Shown here piece by piece: positions 35,339 to 46,296 of a DNA stretch of 64,000 nucleotides. The notes beneath the pieces were generated by a model. It made no database searches. It was given only the letters and a program-made list of their open reading frames with translations, and was not told the DNA's origin. How positions within the stretch are numbered: position 1 is the stretch's first letter; each line of letters starts with the position of its first letter. Both the position numbers and the translations under genes were made by a program. The stretch lies in assembly GCF_036248255.1 (NCBI RefSeq), contig NZ_CP109178.1, forward strand, positions 6,200,001-6,264,000, in the 5' to 3' direction. Source of the DNA: Streptomyces sp. NBC_01717 (GTDB taxonomy: Bacteria; Actinomycetota; Actinomycetes; Streptomycetales; Streptomycetaceae).

Positions 35339-35404
35339 TTCCCGTGGCGGATTTCCGCTTCTGTCCCGGCTTGAGCCAGGCTGCCCCTACTCGGCGGTAG
35401 CCCC

Positions 35405-35448
35405 AACGGACCCCTGCGTCGCAGCACCCTGCGGCGTGGGGGTCCGTT
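35405..35448 (+). terminator. Terminator after lepA
   Basis: AACGGACCCC (35405-35414) pairs with GGGGTCCGTT (35439-35448), with an inner CGTCGCAG/CTGCGGCG stem, and ends in TTGTTA. Confidence 0.83.
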
Positions 35449-35498
35449 TGTTATGAAGCGGCGTCCCATTGCCTCTTACGCGGCGGACGCGCGCGCTC

Positions 35499-35531
35499 TA
35501 CCCTGATCACGGCTCGTAGTTACTCGCGAGT
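35499..35531 (+). promoter_or_regulatory. Promoter and possible operator of the acyl-CoA synthetase gene
   Basis: A TACCCT -10 box at 35499-35504 is followed by the palindrome ACTCGCGAGT at 35522-35531, part of GTTACTCGCGAGTTAA. The palindrome would lie about 10 bases after the transcription start, where a repressor would block transcription. Its look is that of a TetR-family site; the regulator is not in this window. Confidence 0.45.
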
Positions 35532-35653
35532 TAAACAAGCGGAATCACGCACGCAGGATCAGCACGCAGACGGACGCGTAAGCAGGAACAAGCAGCAGCA
35601 CGCAGCAACCAAACAACCGGTCGTGAAGCACTGCCGCAGGCCCGGAGGATGTC

Positions 35654-37543
<1,890 letters not shown>

Positions 37544-37554
37544 GCACGGCACAT

Positions 37555-37587
37555 GGTGCGGACGGGGCGGTCCGCCCCGTCCGCACC
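37555..37587 (+). terminator. Terminator after the acyl-CoA synthetase gene
   Basis: A perfect 16-bp GC-rich inverted repeat, 37555-37570 with 37572-37587, 11 bases after the stop. Confidence 0.8.
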
Positions 37588-37746
37588 GCTGTTCCTGATG
37601 CCCGTTCCTGCTCGTCGTTCCTGTGTGTTCTCCTCCCACTTCGGTAACTCGGTGCTTCTGCGGAGGGTCGGTCTGTCACTCTGTCCGTGTCGTCAGCGGC
37701 ACACGGCGCCAAACAGGCCGTGCGAGAACAGGTCAGGAGCGGCGCC

Positions 37747-39720
37747 ATGGGGCCCATTCCCTTGCAGCGGGACACCGTTCAGCGTCCCGACAACCACGTC
37801 GGACGGGCGGACGCGCAGCCGGTCGCCCGGACGAGCCTGCCGGGGAATCTCCTCGCCCCGGCCGCCGCGCGCCGGTTCGTCCGGGCCGCCCTCGCCGAGT
37901 GGACCGGGCTCGGGCTGCCCGCGGCGGTGGGCTTCAGCGACCGGCTGGCCGACGACGCGGTGATCGTCGCCGATGAGCTCGTCACCAACGCCGTCGTGCA
38001 CGCCGGAACCACCGTCGAGCTGCTCTTCCGGCTGGAGGAGGCGGCCGAGGACGAGGCCGCAGCCCTGGTGCTGGAGGTCGCCGACCACCACCCCGCCCGG
38101 TCCGTACGCAGCGAACGCCCCGACCCGGTGCCCGCGGCGGACCCGGACGACCCGGCCGAGGTCGGGCGCGGGCTGCAGATCGTCGCCGCACTCGCCGAGC
38201 GCTGGGGCATCACGTACCGCACCGGCCTCAAGACCGTCTGGGCCCGGCTGCCCGTCGACGACTGGACCGCGTTGCCCGAGCCGGCCGCGGGGCCGGAACT
38301 CCGAAGCGGGCTGCGCACCGCCGAGCTGCTCGCCCCCACCGCCCGGCGCGCTCTGCGCGACGACGCGGACTGGGCGGGCCGCGGTGCGCTCTCGTTCCTC
38401 GCCGAGGCATCGGACCTGCTCGCCGGCCAGCTCGACGAGGACATCGTGGCGGCACTCGCCGGGCAGTTACTTGTGCCCAGACTCGCCGACTGGTGCGCGA
38501 TCTGGCTGGAACCGGAGAACGGCGGGCCCTCGGCCGTCCCCCGGCTCGCGAGCGTCTGGCACCGTGACGAGGCCGAGACCGGGCAGCTGCGCACCGTGTT
38601 GGAGCAGGACCCGATCCGGCTGCCGGAGCGGGTGGGCACGGGGCCCGTCTCCATGCCGTGGCCCGGGGCCGACGAGGACGGGGCCGATCCGGGCGCCGAC
38701 GGGCGCTCCAAGGGCCGTGCGGGGGCCGCGCTCGCCTATCGGATAACCGCCGGCGGCCGCACGCTCGGAGCCGTCCTCCTGGGACGGGAGGGCATCGCCC
38801 GTGTCCCCGACGGGGTGACCGCGCTGATCGAGGACTTCGTACGCCGTGTCGGCCTCGCCGTCGGCGCCGCCCGGGCCTACACGCGACAGGCCACCATCAG
38901 CCGCATCCTGCAGCGCGGACTGCTGCCCAGCAAGGTCGCCGACATCCCCGGCGTCACCAGCTCACTGGTGTACGAGCCCAGTGACGACGGCGTCGTCGGT
39001 GGTGACTTCTACGACATCTTCGCGTGCCCCGGCGACCGCTGGTGCTTCATCCTCGGCGATGTGCAGGGCAGCGGTCCCGAGGCCGCAGTCGTCACCGGCC
39101 TCGCCCGGCCCTGGCTGCGGTTGCTGGCCCGGGAGGGCTTCCGCGTCGGCGAAGTGCTGGACCGGCTCAACCGCCTCCTCCTCGACGACGCGATGGAGAC
39201 CGCCGAGGCCGCCGCTCTCATGGTCGCTGCGGCGGGCGGGCAGCACCTGACGGAGGGCGGCCAGCATCTGCGGGAGGACGGCCAGCAGCTGCCGGACGGC
39301 GGGCAGCCCCGGTTCCTCTCCCTGCTGTACGGGGAGATGGTGCCGCTGCCCGGCGGCGGCGTGCGCTGCACGCTGGCCAGCGCGGGCCATCCGCTGCCGC
39401 TGCTGCTGCGCCCGGACGGCACCGTGCGGCCCGCCGCCGAGCCGCAGGTGCTGCTCGGGGTCGTCGAGGACGTCGCGTACGAGAGCCAGAGCTTCGACCT
39501 GGCGCCGGGCGACAGCCTGCTGTGCGTCACGGACGGCGTGACGGAGCGGCGCTCCGGGCCGCTGATGTTCGACGACGGGGACGGTCTGGCCCGGGCACTG
39601 GCCGGCTGCGCCGGGCTGACCGCGGAAGGGATCGCGGACCGGATCAAACGGGCCGTCCACGAGTTCGCCGAGCGACCGCCGGACGACGATCTGGCGCTGG
39701 TCGTGCTGCAGGCCCAGTGA
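37747..39720 (+). CDS. SpoIIE-type PP2C phosphatase with HATPase and GAF-like domains
   Basis: 657 residues from ATG 37747 (AGGAG nine bases upstream); GTG 37687 is an alternative. Residues about 40-180 form an RsbW-like ATP-binding kinase domain (ADELVTNAVVHAGTT; GRGLQIVAALAERWG). About 225-370 is GAF-like. Residues about 385-655 are a SpoIIE/RsbU phosphatase with GGDFYDIF, LGDVQGSGPEAA and DDLALVVL metal-binding motifs, plus a GGQHL repeat insertion. Such proteins control anti-anti-sigma factors in partner-switching pathways. Codon 241 is TTA, so bldA control is expected. No cognate sigma or STAS protein is adjacent. Confidence 0.9.
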   Translation: MGPIPLQRDTVQRPDNHVGRADAQPVARTSLPGNLLAPAAARRFVRAALAEWTGLGLPAAVGFSDRLADDAVIVADELVTNAVVHAGTTVELLFRLEEAAEDEAAALVLEVADHHPARSVRSERPDPVPAADPDDPAEVGRGLQIVAALAERWGITYRTGLKTVWARLPVDDWTALPEPAAGPELRSGLRTAELLAPTARRALRDDADWAGRGALSFLAEASDLLAGQLDEDIVAALAGQLLVPRLADWCAIWLEPENGGPSAVPRLASVWHRDEAETGQLRTVLEQDPIRLPERVGTGPVSMPWPGADEDGADPGADGRSKGRAGAALAYRITAGGRTLGAVLLGREGIARVPDGVTALIEDFVRRVGLAVGAARAYTRQATISRILQRGLLPSKVADIPGVTSSLVYEPSDDGVVGGDFYDIFACPGDRWCFILGDVQGSGPEAAVVTGLARPWLRLLAREGFRVGEVLDRLNRLLLDDAMETAEAAALMVAAAGGQHLTEGGQHLREDGQQLPDGGQPRFLSLLYGEMVPLPGGGVRCTLASAGHPLPLLLRPDGTVRPAAEPQVLLGVVEDVAYESQSFDLAPGDSLLCVTDGVTERRSGPLMFDDGDGLARALAGCAGLTAEGIADRIKRAVHEFAERPPDDDLALVVLQAQ

Positions 39721-39762
39721 GCGTGGGCCGGGAACGGCCGGCGGCGAGTGACAATGGACGGT

Positions 39763-40995
39763 ATGCCTTCCGTACTGCCCGATGGTGAACCCGTGCCCGA
39801 CGACGGGGCCCTGCCCCGCCATGCCCTGGAAGGCGCCGCCGACCGCCCGCTCGGCTTCTACCTGCATGTGCCGTACTGCGCGACCCGCTGCGGCTACTGC
39901 GACTTCAACACGTACACCGCGACCGAGCTGCGCGGCTCCGGCGGTGCGCTGGCATCCCGCGACAACTACGCCGCCCACCTGATCGGCGAGGTCCGGCAGG
40001 CCCGCAAGGTGCTCGGCGACGACCCGCGGCCGGTCCGTACGGTGTTCGTCGGCGGCGGCACGCCCACGTTGCTGGCCGCCGGGGATCTCGTACGGATGCT
40101 GGCGGCGATCCGCGACGAGTTCGGACTCGCCGACGACGCGGAGATCACCACCGAGGCCAATCCTGAGTCCGTCGATCCGGCATATCTGGCGGAGCTGCGG
40201 GAAGGCGGCTTCAACCGGATCTCGTTCGGGATGCAGAGTGCGCGGCAGCACGTGCTGAAGATCCTGGACCGTACGCATACGCCGGGGCGGCCCGAGGCGT
40301 GCGTCGCGGAGGCGCGGGCCGCCGGCTTCGAGCACGTCAACCTCGACCTGATCTACGGCACCCCCGGGGAGTCCGACGACGACTGGCGGGCCTCGCTGGA
40401 CGCGGCGATCGGGGCGGGGCCGGACCACGTGTCCGCCTACGCGCTGATCGTCGAGGAGGGGACGCAGCTGGCGCGGCGGATCCGGCGCGGCGAGGTTCCG
40501 ATGACGGACGACGACGTCCACGCCGACCGCTATCTGATCGCCGACGAGGCGATGGCCGCGGCGGGCTTCTCCTGGTACGAGGTGTCGAACTGGGCCCGGA
40601 CGCCGGAGGGGCGGTGCCTGCACAACGAGCTGTACTGGCGGGGCGCCGACTGGTGGGGGGCCGGGCCGGGCGCGCACAGCCATGTGGGCGGGGTGCGGTG
40701 GTGGAACGTCAAGCATCCCGGTGCGTACGCGCAGGCGCTGGCGGAAGGGCGGTCGCCGGGCGCGGGACGCGAGGTGCTCTCCGAGGAGGACCGTCGCGTC
40801 GAACGGATCCTGCTGGAGCTGCGGCTGGTCGACGGCTGTCCGCTGTCCCTGCTGGCGCCGGCCGGGCTGGCCGCGGCGGGACGAGCTGTGGCGGACGGGT
40901 TGCTGGAGGAGGCGCCGTATGCGGAGGGGCGGGCCGTGCTGACTCTGCGTGGTCGGCTGCTTGCGGACGCGGTGGTCAGGGACCTGGTGGACTGA
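39763..40995 (+). CDS. hemW: Radical SAM heme chaperone HemW (HemN-like)
   Basis: 410 residues from ATG 39763, chosen because GACAAT lies six to seven bases upstream (leaderless); an ATG at 39748 is less likely. The radical-SAM cluster motif is YLHVPYCATRCGYCDF, Cys-x3-Cys-x2-Cys. The fold continues with VFVGGGTPTLL, EANPESVDP, RISFGMQS and YEVSNWA. It lacks the extra N-terminal features of true coproporphyrinogen dehydrogenase, so it fits HemW, which inserts heme into respiratory proteins. Confidence 0.92.
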   Translation: MPSVLPDGEPVPDDGALPRHALEGAADRPLGFYLHVPYCATRCGYCDFNTYTATELRGSGGALASRDNYAAHLIGEVRQARKVLGDDPRPVRTVFVGGGTPTLLAAGDLVRMLAAIRDEFGLADDAEITTEANPESVDPAYLAELREGGFNRISFGMQSARQHVLKILDRTHTPGRPEACVAEARAAGFEHVNLDLIYGTPGESDDDWRASLDAAIGAGPDHVSAYALIVEEGTQLARRIRRGEVPMTDDDVHADRYLIADEAMAAAGFSWYEVSNWARTPEGRCLHNELYWRGADWWGAGPGAHSHVGGVRWWNVKHPGAYAQALAEGRSPGAGREVLSEEDRRVERILLELRLVDGCPLSLLAPAGLAAAGRAVADGLLEEAPYAEGRAVLTLRGRLLADAVVRDLVD

Positions 40996-41042
40996 TGGGG
41001 ACGGGTGGAGGCGTCGGCGCGCCCGCACCCCTGCTACCCGAA

Positions 41043-41063
41043 ACCGGGGGCCTCGCCCCCGGT
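41043..41063 (+). terminator. Terminator after hemW
   Basis: ACCGGGGGC (41043-41051) pairs exactly with GCCCCCGGT (41055-41063) around a 3-base loop, before the convergent DUF3097 gene. Confidence 0.7.
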
Positions 41064-41118
41064 CCCCGAACCCCGGCCGGGCCGAAGGCGCCCGGCCACG
41101 GTGGGCACATCGGACCGC

Positions 41119-41940
41119 CTACCCCGTCGGCGCCGTGACGAAGTCGATCAGCTCCTCCACCCGGCCCAGCAGCGCCGGCTCCAGGTCGCGGTACGAGCGG
41201 ACCGTGGACAGGATGCGCTGCCACGCCGCCCCGGTGTTCTCCGGCCAGCCCAGCGACCGGCACACGCCCGTCTTCCAGTCCTGGCCGCGCGGGACCACCG
41301 GCCAGCTCGCGATGCCGACCGACGACGGCTTCACCGCCTCCCAGACGTCGATGTAGGGGTGGCCCACCACCAGCACGTTCGCGTCCGTGACCTCGCTCGC
41401 GATCCTCGACTCCTTGGAGCCGGGGACCAGGTGGTCGACCAGGACGCCCAGTCGCGCGTCCGGGCCGGGGGAGAAGTCGCGGACGATGGCCGGGAGGTCG
41501 TCGATGCCCTCCAGGTACTCGACGACCACGCCCTCGATGCGCAGGTCGTCGCCCCAGACCCGTTCGACCAGCTCGGCGTCGTGTCGGCCCTCGACATAGA
41601 TCCGGCCCGCCCGTGCCACCCGCGCCCGCGCCCCGGGGACCGCGAGCGAGCCGGAGGCCGTGCGGACGGGGCGCACGGGACCGGGCGCGGACGGGCGTAC
41701 GAGGGTGACGACCCGGCCCTCCAGCAGGAAGCCGCGAGGCTCCATCGGGAACACCCGGTGCTTGCCGAACCGGTCCTCCAGGGTCACTGTCGGGCCCTGG
41801 GCCGTCTTCTCGCAGCGGATCACGGCGCCGCAGAAGCCGCTGGAGACCTCCTCCACGACCAGATCGGGCTCGGCGGGGACCTCGGGGACGGGGGCGGACT
41901 TCTTCCACGGTGGGGTCAGATCCGGGTGGTAGCTGCGCAT
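41119..41940 (-). CDS. DUF3097 family protein with TOPRIM-like core
   Basis: 273 residues from ATG 41940; TATCGT six bases upstream on the minus strand indicates a leaderless mRNA. I recognise an actinobacterial DUF3097-type protein (PWKKS near the N-terminus; SWPVVPRGQDWKTGVCR near 215). Residues 114-200 look like a TOPRIM fold: IYVEGRHDAE with Glu117 and VLVDHLVPGSKE with Asp169, as in RNase M5 and related nucleases. The second aspartate of the usual DxD is His170. Residues 30-110 form a separate beta-rich domain. A nucleic-acid processing role is inferred, not shown. Confidence 0.85.
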   Translation of the reverse strand: MRSYHPDLTPPWKKSAPVPEVPAEPDLVVEEVSSGFCGAVIRCEKTAQGPTVTLEDRFGKHRVFPMEPRGFLLEGRVVTLVRPSAPGPVRPVRTASGSLAVPGARARVARAGRIYVEGRHDAELVERVWGDDLRIEGVVVEYLEGIDDLPAIVRDFSPGPDARLGVLVDHLVPGSKESRIASEVTDANVLVVGHPYIDVWEAVKPSSVGIASWPVVPRGQDWKTGVCRSLGWPENTGAAWQRILSTVRSYRDLEPALLGRVEELIDFVTAPTG

Positions 41941-41965
41941 CGGACGACGATAGGACGTGAACGGG

Positions 41966-42688
41966 TCACGACACGCCGAAGGCAGTGGACAGTTGGTCAC
42001 GTTGCGCACGTACGAACGAGGCGTCCACGAGCGCACCGTGCCCCGGCACGTACACCGCGTCCTCGCCGCCCAGCGCCAGCAGCCGGTCGAGCGCGGCGGG
42101 CCAGCGCGACGGGATCGCGTCCGGGCCCGCCTGCGGTTCGCCGGACTCCTCGACCAGGTCGCCGCAGAGCACGACGGCGGGGGAGCCGGGCACCAGGACC
42201 GCGAGATCGTGGCCGCTGTGGCCGGGGCCCACGTTCGCCAGCAGCACCTGGTGGCCACCGCCCAGGTCGAGGGTCCACTCGTCGTGCACCTGGTGGTGCG
42301 GCGCCACCAGCACATCGGCCGACTGCGCCGCGTCCCCCTCGGGCACCCCGTGGCGCACGGCGTCGGCGCGCAGCTCGTCCGCTCCGCGGGCCAGGAGATC
42401 CGTCACTCCGACCGCCCCGTACACCTCGGCCCCGGAGAAGGCCGCGGTGCCGAGCACATGGTCGAAGTGGGGGTGGCTGAGTGCGATATGCGTCACCCTC
42501 CGGCCGATCAGTGCCTCGACCTGGGCCCGGATCTCCGCGCCTTCGCGCAGCGTCGATCCGGTGTCGAAGAGCAGCGCCCCGTCCGTTCCGACCACCAGTG
42601 CGACCGTCGCGTCCCACCCGGGAAGCCGTCGTCGGCCCACACCGTTGCCGAGTCGCTCCCAGCCGAACTCTTCCCAAGAGGCGTCCAT
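41966..42688 (-). CDS. Metallo-beta-lactamase fold hydrolase
   Basis: 240 residues from ATG 42688; TAGCGT six bases upstream suggests a leaderless transcript. The zinc motif is [10 protein letters not shown] at about 72-81, with later ligands in GPGHSGHD (about 155-162) and the Asp in LCGDLVEE. The overall order resembles B3-like and glyoxalase II-like hydrolases that act on esters or lactones. Substrate unknown. It precedes the DUF3097 gene by 25 bases on the same strand, and both seem to have their own promoters. Confidence 0.88.
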   Translation of the reverse strand: MDASWEEFGWERLGNGVGRRRLPGWDATVALVVGTDGALLFDTGSTLREGAEIRAQVEALIGRRVTHIALSHPHFDHVLGTAAFSGAEVYGAVGVTDLLARGADELRADAVRHGVPEGDAAQSADVLVAPHHQVHDEWTLDLGGGHQVLLANVGPGHSGHDLAVLVPGSPAVVLCGDLVEESGEPQAGPDAIPSRWPAALDRLLALGGEDAVYVPGHGALVDASFVRAQRDQLSTAFGVS

Positions 42689-42745
42689 GCGGCGACGCTA
42701 TCGGCAACGACCTGCGCAGTCTCGGGGTAGCGTGGCCGGTCGCCC

Positions 42746-42776
42746 TTGCTAGGGCCCTACCCGGCCGCCGTACACT
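42746..42776 (+). promoter_or_regulatory. Promoter of hrcA-dnaJ
   Basis: TTGCTA at 42746-42751 and TACACT at 42771-42776 (19-base spacer) place the start of transcription at or just before the CIRCE element. Confidence 0.55.
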
Positions 42777-42788
42777 GGCGGGGGATTA

Positions 42789-42815
42789 CTGGCACTCGTA
42801 CGCATCGAGTGCCAG
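42789..42815 (+). promoter_or_regulatory. CIRCE operator (HrcA binding site)
   Basis: CTGGCACTC, nine bases, GAGTGCCAG: a perfect 9-9-9 inverted repeat that fits the CIRCE consensus core GCACTC-N9-GAGTGC. It lies 65 bases before hrcA, so HrcA represses its own operon. Confidence 0.93.
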
Positions 42816-42879
42816 GGCTCTTCGAGGAACGACGGAAACGACCGGGATCCACCGAGTGACACAGCTGGAGGTGTGCGCC

Positions 42880-43896
42880 ATGCTCAGCGAACGCAGACTC
42901 GAAGTGCTGCGCGCCATCGTCCAGGACTATGTCGGCACCGAGGAGCCCGTCGGTTCCAAGGCGCTCACCGAGCGGCACAAACTGGGGGTCTCCCCGGCCA
43001 CGGTCCGCAACGACATGGCAGTGCTGGAGGACGAGGGCTTCATCGCCCAGCCCCACACCAGCGCGGGGCGCATCCCGACGGACAAGGGCTACCGGCTCTT
43101 CGTCGACAAGCTCGCGGGGGTCAAGCCCCTGTCGTCGCCTGAGCGCAGGGCCATTCAGAACTTCCTCGACGGCGCGGTCGACCTCGACGACGTCGTGGGC
43201 CGCACCGTACGGCTGCTCGCGCAGCTGACCCGGCAGGTCGCCGTCGTGCAGTACCCCTCGCTGACCCGGTCGACGGTGCGGCATGTGGAGCTGCTGTCGC
43301 TGGCGCCCGCCCGGCTGATGCTCGTGCTGATCACGGACACCGGCCGGGTCGAGCAGCGCATGATCGACTGCCCCGCGCCGTTCGGTGAGACTTCTCTCGC
43401 CGATCTGCGGGCCCGGCTCAACAGCCGGGTCGTCGGACGCCGTTTCGCGGACGTCCCGCAACTGGTGCAGGATCTGCCGGAATCCTTCGAGAGCGAGGAC
43501 CGGGGAACCGTGTCCACCGTGCTCTCGATCCTGCTCGAAACCCTCGTCGAGGAGACGGAGGAGCGGCTGATGATCGGCGGCACCTCCAACCTCACCCGCT
43601 TCGGGCACGACTTCCCCCTGATGATCCGGCCGGTGCTGGAGGCGTTGGAGGAGCAGGTCGTGCTGCTGAAGCTGCTCGGCGAGGCCAAGGACTCGGGCAT
43701 GACCGTACGTATCGGGCACGAGAACGCCCACGAGGGGCTCAACTCCACGTCCGTCGTCGCGGTCGGCTACGGTTCGGGCGACGAGGCAGTCGCCAAACTC
43801 GGCGTGGTCGGACCGACCCGCATGGACTACCCCGGAACGATGGGAGCGGTACGCGCAGTGGCACGTTACGTCGGACAGATCCTGGCGGAGTCGTAA
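42880..43896 (+). CDS. hrcA: Heat-inducible transcription repressor HrcA
   Basis: 338 residues from ATG 42880 (GGAGG at 42867-42871). The N-terminal winged helix ([20 protein letters not shown], residues 24-43; [12 protein letters not shown] near 63-74) binds CIRCE; the rest is the GAF-like dimerisation domain ending [21 protein letters not shown]. HrcA needs GroEL to fold and loses activity on heat shock. dnaJ begins immediately after its stop. Confidence 0.97.
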   Translation: MLSERRLEVLRAIVQDYVGTEEPVGSKALTERHKLGVSPATVRNDMAVLEDEGFIAQPHTSAGRIPTDKGYRLFVDKLAGVKPLSSPERRAIQNFLDGAVDLDDVVGRTVRLLAQLTRQVAVVQYPSLTRSTVRHVELLSLAPARLMLVLITDTGRVEQRMIDCPAPFGETSLADLRARLNSRVVGRRFADVPQLVQDLPESFESEDRGTVSTVLSILLETLVEETEERLMIGGTSNLTRFGHDFPLMIRPVLEALEEQVVLLKLLGEAKDSGMTVRIGHENAHEGLNSTSVVAVGYGSGDEAVAKLGVVGPTRMDYPGTMGAVRAVARYVGQILAES

Positions 43897-45033
43897 GTGG
43901 CCACGGACTACTACGCCGTACTCGGCGTGCGCCGCGACGCATCTCAGGACGAGATCAAGAAGGCCTTCCGGCGGCTCGCACGCGAGCTGCATCCGGATGT
44001 CAATCCCGATCCGAAGACGCAGGAGCGGTTCAAGGAGATCAACGCCGCCTACGAGGTGTTGTCGGACCCGCAGAAGAAGCAGGTCTACGACCTCGGCGGT
44101 GACCCGCTGTCCGCCTCCGGCGGCGGTGGCGCGGGCGGATTCGGACAGGGTGGCTTCGGCAACTTCTCCGACATCATGGACGCGTTCTTCGGTACGGCGT
44201 CGCAGCGCGGACCCCGTTCGCGCACCCGGCGCGGCCAGGACGCGATGATCCGGCTGGAGATCGATCTCGGCGAGGCCGCGTTCGGCACCACCAAGGACAT
44301 CCAGGTCGACACGGCTGTCGTCTGTACGACCTGCAGCGGCGAGGGCGCCGCACCCGGCACCTCCGCCCAGACCTGTGACATGTGCCGCGGTCGCGGTGAG
44401 GTCTCGCAGGTCACCCGGTCGTTCCTCGGCCAGGTCATGACCTCGCGGCCCTGCCCGCAGTGCCAGGGCTTCGGTACGGTCGTGCCGACCCCGTGCCCGG
44501 AGTGCGCCGGTGACGGTCGCATCCGTTCGCGGCGCACGCTCACCGTGAAGATCCCCGCCGGTGTCGACAACGGCACCCGCATCCAGCTTGCGGGCGAGGG
44601 CGAGGTCGGCCCCGGCGGCGGCCCGGCCGGCGACCTGTACGTCGAGATCCACGAGCTGCCGCACGCGGTGTTCCAGCGCCGCGGCGACGATCTGCACTGC
44701 ACTGTCACGATCCCCATGACGGCGGGCGCGCTCGGCACCAAGGTGCCGTTGGAGACGCTCGACGGCCTGGAGGAGGTCGACATCCGGCCGGGCACCCAGT
44801 CCGGTCAGTCGGTCCCGCTGCACGGCCGCGGCATCACCCACCTGCGCGGTGGCGGGCGCGGCGATCTGATCGTGCACGTCGAGGTGATGACCCCGTCGAA
44901 GCTGGACCCGGAGCAGGAGCGACTGCTGCGTGAGCTGGCGAAGCTGCGCGGCGAGGAGCGGCCCACCGGTCAGTTCCAGCCGGGACAGCAGGGGTTGTTC
45001 TCCCGGCTCAAGGACGCGTTCAACGGCCGCTGA
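43897..45033 (+). CDS. dnaJ: Chaperone DnaJ (second copy, HrcA-linked)
   Basis: Co-chaperone of DnaK. 378 residues; GTG 43897 directly abuts the hrcA stop, with GGCGGAG in the hrcA end serving as ribosome site. J domain with HPD at about 32-34, a Gly/Phe-rich linker (about 70-100), then four zinc motifs CTTCSGEG, CDMCRGRG, CPQCQGFG and CPECAGDG, and the C-terminal substrate domain. Streptomyces usually keep another dnaJ in the dnaK operon under HspR; dnaK and grpE are absent here. Confidence 0.96.
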   Translation: MATDYYAVLGVRRDASQDEIKKAFRRLARELHPDVNPDPKTQERFKEINAAYEVLSDPQKKQVYDLGGDPLSASGGGGAGGFGQGGFGNFSDIMDAFFGTASQRGPRSRTRRGQDAMIRLEIDLGEAAFGTTKDIQVDTAVVCTTCSGEGAAPGTSAQTCDMCRGRGEVSQVTRSFLGQVMTSRPCPQCQGFGTVVPTPCPECAGDGRIRSRRTLTVKIPAGVDNGTRIQLAGEGEVGPGGGPAGDLYVEIHELPHAVFQRRGDDLHCTVTIPMTAGALGTKVPLETLDGLEEVDIRPGTQSGQSVPLHGRGITHLRGGGRGDLIVHVEVMTPSKLDPEQERLLRELAKLRGEERPTGQFQPGQQGLFSRLKDAFNGR

Positions 45034-45067
45034 GCGCCGTCCGTCGCGTCACCGCCCTCTGCAACGC

Positions 45068-45098
45068 ACCGCCCGCCGGTCCTGGACCGGCGGGCGGT
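45068..45098 (+). terminator. Terminator after hrcA-dnaJ
   Basis: A perfect 15-bp inverted repeat, 45068-45082 with 45084-45098, 34 bases after the dnaJ stop. Confidence 0.8.
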
Positions 45099-45222
45099 TG
45101 GCATATGGCGGTACCCCTTCCGGTCACCTTTCGGATCCCCCTCGGGGCTCGCGCTTCGGATATCTTTCCGGCCGCCTCATGGCTGATTCGGCAGGGTGCA
45201 GGCGACGTGGCACGATGCGGTC

Positions 45223-46296
45223 ATGTCATCCGCGTTGACCGATCTCTGCCGGTATCCGATCGTGCAGGCCCCGATGGCGGGCGGTGTGTCCTGTCCACAG
45301 CTGGTCGCAGCCGTCGCCGAAGCGGGCGGGCTCGGTTTCCTCGCTGCCGGGTACAAGACGGCGGACGGCATGTACAACGAGATCAAACAGCTGCGCCGGC
45401 TGACCGGTCAGCCGTTCGGCGTCAACCTCTTCATGCCGCAGCCGAACCTCGCGGACCCGAGCGCCGTCGAGGTGTACCGGCATCAGCTGGCCGGTGAGGT
45501 CGCCTGGTACGAGACCCCGCTCGGTGACCCGGACCCGTGCGGCGACGACGGATACGAAGCCAAGCTCGCCATCCTTGTGGAGGACCCGGTTCCGGCGGTT
45601 TCCTTCACGTTCGGCTGCCCCACCCGCGACACCTTCGACGCGCTCGCCGGAGTCGGCACGTACACCGTCGTGACGGTCACCACGCCGGAGGAGGCGCAGA
45701 CCGCCCAGTGGGCCGGTGCCGACGCGGTCTGTGTCCAGGGCATCGAGGCGGGCGGCCACCAGTCCACCTACCGCGACGACCCGCAGACCGACGGCACCGG
45801 CATCGGACTGCTCTCCCTGGTGGCCGAGGTCCGCGAGACGGTCCAGGTGCCGGTCATCGCGGCGGGCGGCATCATGCGTGGCTCCCAGATCGCGGCGGTG
45901 ATCGCAGCGGGCGCCGAGGCGGCGCAGCTCGGCACGGCCTTCCTGGCCTGCCCCGAGTCCGGTGCCCATCTGCTGCACAAGCAGGCGCTGACCAACCCGC
46001 TGTTCGCTCGGACGGCGCTGACCCGGGCGTTCTCCGGGCGCCCGGCCCGCGGCCTCGTCAACCGCTTCATGCGCGAGCACGGGCCGTACGCCCCCGCCGC
46101 CTACCCGCAGGTGCACCATGTCACCAGCGGGCTGCGCAAGGCCGCAGCCAAGGCCGGGGACGCCCAGGGCATGGCCCTGTGGGCGGGCCAGGGTCACCGG
46201 ATGGCACGCGAGCTGCCGGCCGGCCGGCTGACCGAACTGCTCGCCGAGGAACTGGATGCCGCGCGCGCGGCAGTGAGCACAAGGAGCACGCAGTGA
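45223..46296 (+). CDS. Nitronate monooxygenase family flavoprotein
   Basis: FMN-dependent oxidation of nitronates such as propionate 3-nitronate. 357 residues from ATG 45223; GTG/ATG alternatives further upstream lack support. TIM-barrel motifs: YPIVQAPMAGGVS near the N-terminus, GIEAGGHQSTY around the catalytic histidine, and AAGGIMRGSQIAAVIAAGA for phosphate of FMN. Its stop overlaps the rsmE start (GTGA), suggesting shared expression although no functional link is known. Confidence 0.9.
   Translation: MSSALTDLCRYPIVQAPMAGGVSCPQLVAAVAEAGGLGFLAAGYKTADGMYNEIKQLRRLTGQPFGVNLFMPQPNLADPSAVEVYRHQLAGEVAWYETPLGDPDPCGDDGYEAKLAILVEDPVPAVSFTFGCPTRDTFDALAGVGTYTVVTVTTPEEAQTAQWAGADAVCVQGIEAGGHQSTYRDDPQTDGTGIGLLSLVAEVRETVQVPVIAAGGIMRGSQIAAVIAAGAEAAQLGTAFLACPESGAHLLHKQALTNPLFARTALTRAFSGRPARGLVNRFMREHGPYAPAAYPQVHHVTSGLRKAAAKAGDAQGMALWAGQGHRMARELPAGRLTELLAEELDAARAAVSTRSTQ

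Noticed and set aside
38962..41028. 688-codon minus-strand frame opposite the phosphatase and hemW genes
   Set aside because: Crosses two well-supported plus-strand genes and their spacer; composition is that of an antisense shadow.
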